This document shows, in pieces, positions 12,661 to 16,218 of a stretch of DNA of 16,218 nucleotides. The DNA comes from Candidatus Dormiibacterota bacterium (GTDB lineage Bacteria; Chloroflexota; Dormibacteria; UBA8260; Bog-877). A program made the translations under genes and the position numbers. The notes under the pieces were generated by a model. It made no database searches, was not told the DNA's origin, and saw only the letters and a program-made list of their open reading frames with translations. The stretch's first letter is position 1. Every line of letters begins with the position of its first letter. The stretch spans positions 1-16,218 of the forward strand of contig PLTL01000230.1 in NCBI GenBank assembly GCA_003164475.1, given 5' to 3'.

Positions 12661-13982
12661 GCGGTTGGCTGGTCGCCGTCCTGGTGGTGACCCTCGTGGT
12701 GGCCGGGCTGTCGGCCACCGCCGAGACGGCCCTGACGTCCGTGAGCCGCATTCGGCTTCGGGCCGGGCGGGTGGAGGGTGATCGAAGGGCGGCTCTGGTA
12801 GAGCGGCTCCACCGCAACCCCTCCGGGTACCTGGGGACCATCCTGGTCACCAACACCCTGGCCGTGATGCTGGCCTCGTCCGCGGCGACGCTGCTGGCAG
12901 AGCGGCACCTGGGGGCGGGTGCGGCGATCTGGGCGTCGGTAGCCCTCGCCATCGTGGTGCTGCTCCTCTGCGAGCTCGGGCCCAAGACCTACGCGCTCCA
13001 GCACAACGAGCGCTTGGCCCGGCAGCTGGCCCAGCCGGTGGCGGTGGCCACCCAGCTGCTCAGCCCGGTGGTGAGGGCTTTGACAGCGATCTCCTCCCTG
13101 ATCTTCCGGGTCCTGCCCGGGGGGACTGGCCGGAAGGCGCCGTTCCTGACCGAGGAGGAGTTCAAGCAGCTGGTGCTGGCCAGCGAGCAGGAAGGGGTGG
13201 TCGAGGAAGAGGAGAGGGAGATGATCCACGGGGTCCTGGACATGACCGACAAGCAGGCCCGCGAGGTGATGGTCCCCCGCGTCCAGATGGTCTCCCTGCC
13301 GTCGGAGTCCACCGTGGGGGAGGCGATCGCCGTGATTCAGGAGTACGGCCACAGCCGCATCCCGCTCTACGAGGAGACCGTGGACAACATCACCGGGGTT
13401 GTCTACGCCAAGGACCTGCTGGGCGCGGGCGGGCAGCTAGGGGCCGATGGGCCCCGGGTGGGCAAGCTGGCGCGGCCGCCGACCTTCGTGCCCGAGGCCA
13501 AGCGGCTGGGGGAGCTGCTCCAGGAGATGCAGCGCGCCAAGGTCCACCTGGCGGTCGTGGTCGACGAGTACGGCGGCACCGCCGGGCTGGTCACCATCGA
13601 GGACCTCCTGGAGGAGATCGTCGGGCCGATCCGCGACGAGTACGACCTGGCCGAGGAGGAGGAGGTGCAGCTGGTCAGTCCCACCGAGGCCCTGGCCAGC
13701 GCCTCGGTGAGCCTCGACGACGTGAACGATCTGCTCCACCTTCACCTGGAGGGGGATGACTTCGATTCCATCGGGGGGTTGGTCTATGCCAACCTGGGCC
13801 GAATCCCCGCGGTGGGCGACACGGTCGCGGTCGACGGGGTCACCATCACCGTGGAGGAGATCGACCGCCGTGCGATCCGGACCGTTCGGCTGCGCTCCGA
13901 CCGGCCCTTCGAGATCGGCTCCGAACCCAGCGAGGGGGGTTCGCCCCCACCGGAGGCGCAGGCCGCCTCAGAGTCCTCCTGA
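12657..13982 (+). CDS. CNNM/CorC-family membrane protein (DUF21-CBS-CorC_HlyC), putative Mg2+ transporter
   Basis: A 441-residue membrane protein; relatives are Mg2+/Na+ exporters or magnesium-homeostasis factors. Domain order: DUF21 transmembrane region (about 1-150) with helices at 4-22, 58-80 and 86-106, and the conserved SATAETALTS and CELGPKTYA motifs. A linker (FLTEEEFKQLVLASEQEGVVEEEEREMI) follows, then CBS repeat 1 (about 203-258, MVPRVQMV, GHSRIPLY) and CBS repeat 2 (about 268-325, HLAVVVDEYGGTAGLVTIEDLLEEIVG). Last is a CorC_HlyC domain (about 337-415) and a Pro/Ser-rich tail. The CBS pair usually binds ATP-Mg. ATG 12657 lacks a Shine-Dalgarno and overlaps a mini-ORF stop. recO follows after 3 nt, so they share an operon. 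Confidence 0.9.
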   Translation: MSGWLVAVLVVTLVVAGLSATAETALTSVSRIRLRAGRVEGDRRAALVERLHRNPSGYLGTILVTNTLAVMLASSAATLLAERHLGAGAAIWASVALAIVVLLLCELGPKTYALQHNERLARQLAQPVAVATQLLSPVVRALTAISSLIFRVLPGGTGRKAPFLTEEEFKQLVLASEQEGVVEEEEREMIHGVLDMTDKQAREVMVPRVQMVSLPSESTVGEAIAVIQEYGHSRIPLYEETVDNITGVVYAKDLLGAGGQLGADGPRVGKLARPPTFVPEAKRLGELLQEMQRAKVHLAVVVDEYGGTAGLVTIEDLLEEIVGPIRDEYDLAEEEEVQLVSPTEALASASVSLDDVNDLLHLHLEGDDFDSIGGLVYANLGRIPAVGDTVAVDGVTITVEEIDRRAIRTVRLRSDRPFEIGSEPSEGGSPPPEAQAASESS

Positions 13983-13985
13983 GAG

Positions 13986-14747
13986 GTGTCCGAGGGCTTC
14001 AGCGACGAGGGGGTGGTTCTCCGTCGCCGGGCCTTCGCCGAGGCTGATCGGATCCTGGTGGTGATCACCAGGGACCACGGGAAGGTCAGCGTCCTGGCCA
14101 GGGGGGCGCGCCGGGCCCGGGCTCGCAACGCGGCCGGCCTCGATCTCCTGACTCGCTCTGAGCTGGTGCTGATCCCCGGCCGCGGGATGGTGGTTCTGGC
14201 CCAGGCCCGCCCCGTGGGGCTGCCCTGGCCGGGGTCCGACCTCCTCCGCACCGCCTGCGGCGGGGTCCTGGCCGAGCTTGCCGACGCCACCCTCGAGGAG
14301 GGGCACCCGGACCCCCAGCTCTACCAGCTGGTGGCTGAGGCCCGGGACCGCATGGCCGATCCGGCCGGCGATCCCCGGCTGGAGCTGGCGGTGGCCGCCT
14401 TCCGGATTGCGGCCGCTGGCGGCTACCTACCTGAACTGCACCACTGCGCCGGCTGCGGCAAGGAGCTCGGCGACCGCGACGGTGGGTTCCTCCCGGCCCT
14501 CGGAGGCATCCTCCAGGGCTCCTGCTGGGGCTTCCAGCCGGGAGCCCAGCCATGCTCGGCAGCCGCCCTCAGAGTGCTCCGGCGGATGGAGATCGATGAC
14601 CAGCCCACCCTGCGGCGGCTGCGCTGGTCCGAGCCGCTCCGAGAGCAGGTCGAGTCGATCCTGCTGGCCCACCTGGAGCATCACCTGGACCGCCCCATGA
14701 AGGCGGCGCGGGTCCTGGCCGAGCTGCGCCCGAGCTTCTTCCCCTAG
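13986..14747 (+). CDS. recO: DNA repair protein RecO
   Basis: Recombination mediator of the RecFOR pathway, loading RecA on SSB-coated DNA. The 253 residues match the family. Seen: the N-terminal OB fold (DEGVVLRRRAFAEADRILVVITRDHGKVSVLARGARR, residues 7-43), the helical domain and a zinc-finger-like segment with Cys154, Cys157, Cys180 and Cys190. The second pair is spaced C-x9-C where C-x2-C is usual, so zinc binding may be altered or lost. The GTG 13986 start is 3 nt after the corC-like stop. Translation is probably coupled. It converges with the CysRS fusion gene after 38 bp. Confidence 0.9.
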   Translation: MSEGFSDEGVVLRRRAFAEADRILVVITRDHGKVSVLARGARRARARNAAGLDLLTRSELVLIPGRGMVVLAQARPVGLPWPGSDLLRTACGGVLAELADATLEEGHPDPQLYQLVAEARDRMADPAGDPRLELAVAAFRIAAAGGYLPELHHCAGCGKELGDRDGGFLPALGGILQGSCWGFQPGAQPCSAAALRVLRRMEIDDQPTLRRLRWSEPLREQVESILLAHLEHHLDRPMKAARVLAELRPSFFP

Positions 14748-14785
14748 CCGGTCCGGAGGCCGCCCGGTCGAAGCCGCCGCGGTGG

Positions 14786-16218
14786 TCAGGCGTGGGAGGA
14801 GGAGGCCGGCTCGGGCTCAAGGAGCAGGTCGGGCCGGTGGTGCCAGCGCTCATAGAAGCGCCGGAAGTTGATCCGGCTGAGTCGGTCCCGCTCGTCCGGG
14901 TCGGTGTCCTCCCAGCCCCGGTGACTGTGCATCAGGACCGGGAGCTCGGGAATGCGCCGCTGGCCCAGCCCGAGCGCCCGAAGTGCGAAGCAGAAGTTGA
15001 AGTCAAGCATGCGGTAGAAGCGGAAGCGCTCGTCGAGCAGCCCCACCTGGCCCAGCCGGCTCCTGGCGAAGGCCAGGCAGTAACCGTCGATGGCGTCGAC
15101 CTCAACCGCTTCGGAGTCGGCGAACTCTCGCAGGTCGTGGCTCCGCGCCCCCCACCGCCCGACCGCCCCGGCTGCCGGATCCCGGAGCGCGGCTAGCAAC
15201 GGGCCCACGAAGTCACCCACGGCCTCCACCCCGGTGTCCAGGATCAGCACGACCGAGCCCCTGGCCGCCCGCAGGGTGATGTTGCGAGCGGTCGCCTCGC
15301 CCAGGCGATGGTCGGCGTGGTACGGGTGGATCGAGGGGTCGCCGGCGGCCAGCTCCTCGAGGACCGCGCCGGCCCCGTCGTGGGCGTCGTTGTCCACCGC
15401 CAGGATCTCCACCACGTGGGCGCCACGGTGACGCTGGAGGCTGCGGACACAACGCTTCAGGTCCTCGGGGTAGCCGGTGCAGACGATGCTGACCGAGACC
15501 TCCGCCAGGTCGGGCGCCTCGCGACAGTCAGGGACCTCGGCCGGGGAGGAGATCAGGCCATGGCGTCGGTCCAGGGCGTCGGCAGGCCGGTAGGTGGTCC
15601 TTCCGGGGCCGTCCTCGGGCACGACGCCCAGATCCAGGAGGGAGCGGCGGTTGGCGTCGGCGCGCGGGAACCGCCGGTGGCGGCGCTCGGTGTCCCTCCT
15701 GCTGGCCAGCCCGAGCCACTCCCCAGGCGCCAGCTGGGCCACCGGCGGCCGGTCGAGCCCGAGTCCCAGCCAGCGGTCCGCGGCGAGCAGCCCGCTCCGC
15801 CGGCTCTCTGGGTTGAGGCCCCGATCGTGGGCGAACACCCACGCCGCCGCCAGTGCCCGGGGGAGGTCAAGGTCATCCTCCAGGTCCGCTTGAACCGTCC
15901 GCTCCAGATCGGCCACCCGCTCGAGGTCCGCGCTCCCGCCCTCTCCGCCGGCCAGCCGGCGCAGCCGCTGCAGGCCCCGTTGGGCCGCTGCCAGGGAAGC
16001 CAGTGTGAAGTTGAGCCGGGTCCGGTAGTGGACGGTGGCGCAGAGGTATCGGAAGGCAAGCGGATCGAAGCCCCGCTCCAGCAGCTCGTCCAGGGTGTAG
16101 ACGTTGCCCTGGGACTTGGCCATCTTGACCCCGTCGGCGAGGAGGTGCTGCCCGTGGACCCAGTGCCTCACGAAGGGCTTGCCGGTCGCCCCCTCGCTCT
16201 GGGCAATTTCATCCTCGT
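14786..16218 (-). CDS. cysS: Cysteinyl-tRNA synthetase (C-terminal part) fused to family 2 glycosyltransferase; truncated by window edge
   Basis: One uninterrupted minus-strand frame of 476 visible codons with no start in the window. From the edge it reads EDEIAQSEGATGKPFV, then HWVHGQHLLADG, KMAKSQGN (the KMSKS loop, near 16112-16126), YRTRLNFT, the DALR helices (ADLEDDLDLPRALAAAW) and the complete CysRS C-terminal segment (RRFPRADANRRSLLDLGVVPEDGP, ending near 15585). After a linker of about 30 residues a GT2 glycosyltransferase begins near 15496: VSVSIVCTGYPEDLKRCVRSL, ILAVDNDAHDG, LILDTGVE (the DxD position, here D-T-G), IDGYCLAFAR, and MLDFNFCFALRALG followed by HSHRGWE. HYR-LNFT favours CysRS over the related mycothiol ligase MshC. 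The sugar donor and acceptor cannot be read. It converges with recO. Confidence 0.88.
   Translation of the reverse strand, partial: EDEIAQSEGATGKPFVRHWVHGQHLLADGVKMAKSQGNVYTLDELLERGFDPLAFRYLCATVHYRTRLNFTLASLAAAQRGLQRLRRLAGGEGGSADLERVADLERTVQADLEDDLDLPRALAAAWVFAHDRGLNPESRRSGLLAADRWLGLGLDRPPVAQLAPGEWLGLASRRDTERRHRRFPRADANRRSLLDLGVVPEDGPGRTTYRPADALDRRHGLISSPAEVPDCREAPDLAEVSVSIVCTGYPEDLKRCVRSLQRHRGAHVVEILAVDNDAHDGAGAVLEELAAGDPSIHPYHADHRLGEATARNITLRAARGSVVLILDTGVEAVGDFVGPLLAALRDPAAGAVGRWGARSHDLREFADSEAVEVDAIDGYCLAFARSRLGQVGLLDERFRFYRMLDFNFCFALRALGLGQRRIPELPVLMHSHRGWEDTDPDERDRLSRINFRRFYERWHHRPDLLLEPEPASSSHA

Overview
The window is high-GC bacterial chromosome, densely coding, with GTG/TTG starts common. 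It looks actinobacterial or close to it (Dormibacterota/Chloroflexota-like lineages remain possible). holA convergent with rpsT, glmU followed by prs, and an actinobacterial-style GlmU C-terminus all fit. The phylum cannot be fixed from sequence alone. No IS element, CRISPR array, tRNA or rRNA was found.

Layout. (1) 1-4802, housekeeping: the N-terminal 414 codons of polyphosphate kinase (ppk1, minus, cut by the window edge), a divergent LppX/LprG-like lipoprotein, ispE (minus), rpsT with a long basic tail and a TTG start (plus), and holA (minus). (2) 5047-5883: endonuclease III (nth), with overlapping inverted repeats just upstream and a near-perfect 18-bp-arm hairpin inside its 3' end. (3) 5884-8970, a less GC-rich, accessory-looking block: about 890 bp without a convincing gene but with a good promoter and several hairpins, then a small operon of a YjbQ/UPF0047 protein, an archaeal-type triosephosphate isomerase homologue, an unexplained 446-bp stretch, and a SIS-domain 6-phospho-3-hexuloisomerase homologue. 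The two isomerase-like proteins carry active-site substitutions, so the operon is a candidate uncharacterised sugar-phosphate pathway. (4) 9213-14747, housekeeping again: a crotonase-fold protein lacking both hydratase glutamates (minus), then glmU-prs, then a CNNM/CorC-family transporter and recO. Two overlapping proline-rich mini-ORFs precede the corC-like gene. (5) 14786-16218, minus: the C-terminal part of cysteinyl-tRNA synthetase fused in frame to a family 2 glycosyltransferase, cut by the right edge.

How genes work together: glmU and prs overlap and supply UDP-GlcNAc and PRPP. ispE feeds isoprenoid (and so lipid-carrier) synthesis. holA, nth and recO serve replication and repair. The yjbQ-TIM-PHI genes probably form one transcription unit acting on small sugar phosphates. 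A recurring feature is a -10-like hexamer exactly 6-7 nt upstream of GTG start codons (ppk1, lipoprotein, ispE, holA, crotonase), the signature of leaderless mRNAs. Genes inside operons instead show Shine-Dalgarno sites.

The strongest leads for something undescribed are the CysRS-glycosyltransferase fusion, the YjbQ/TIM-like/PHI-like operon with its long structured leader, and the proline-rich mini-ORF chain in front of the putative Mg2+ transporter gene.
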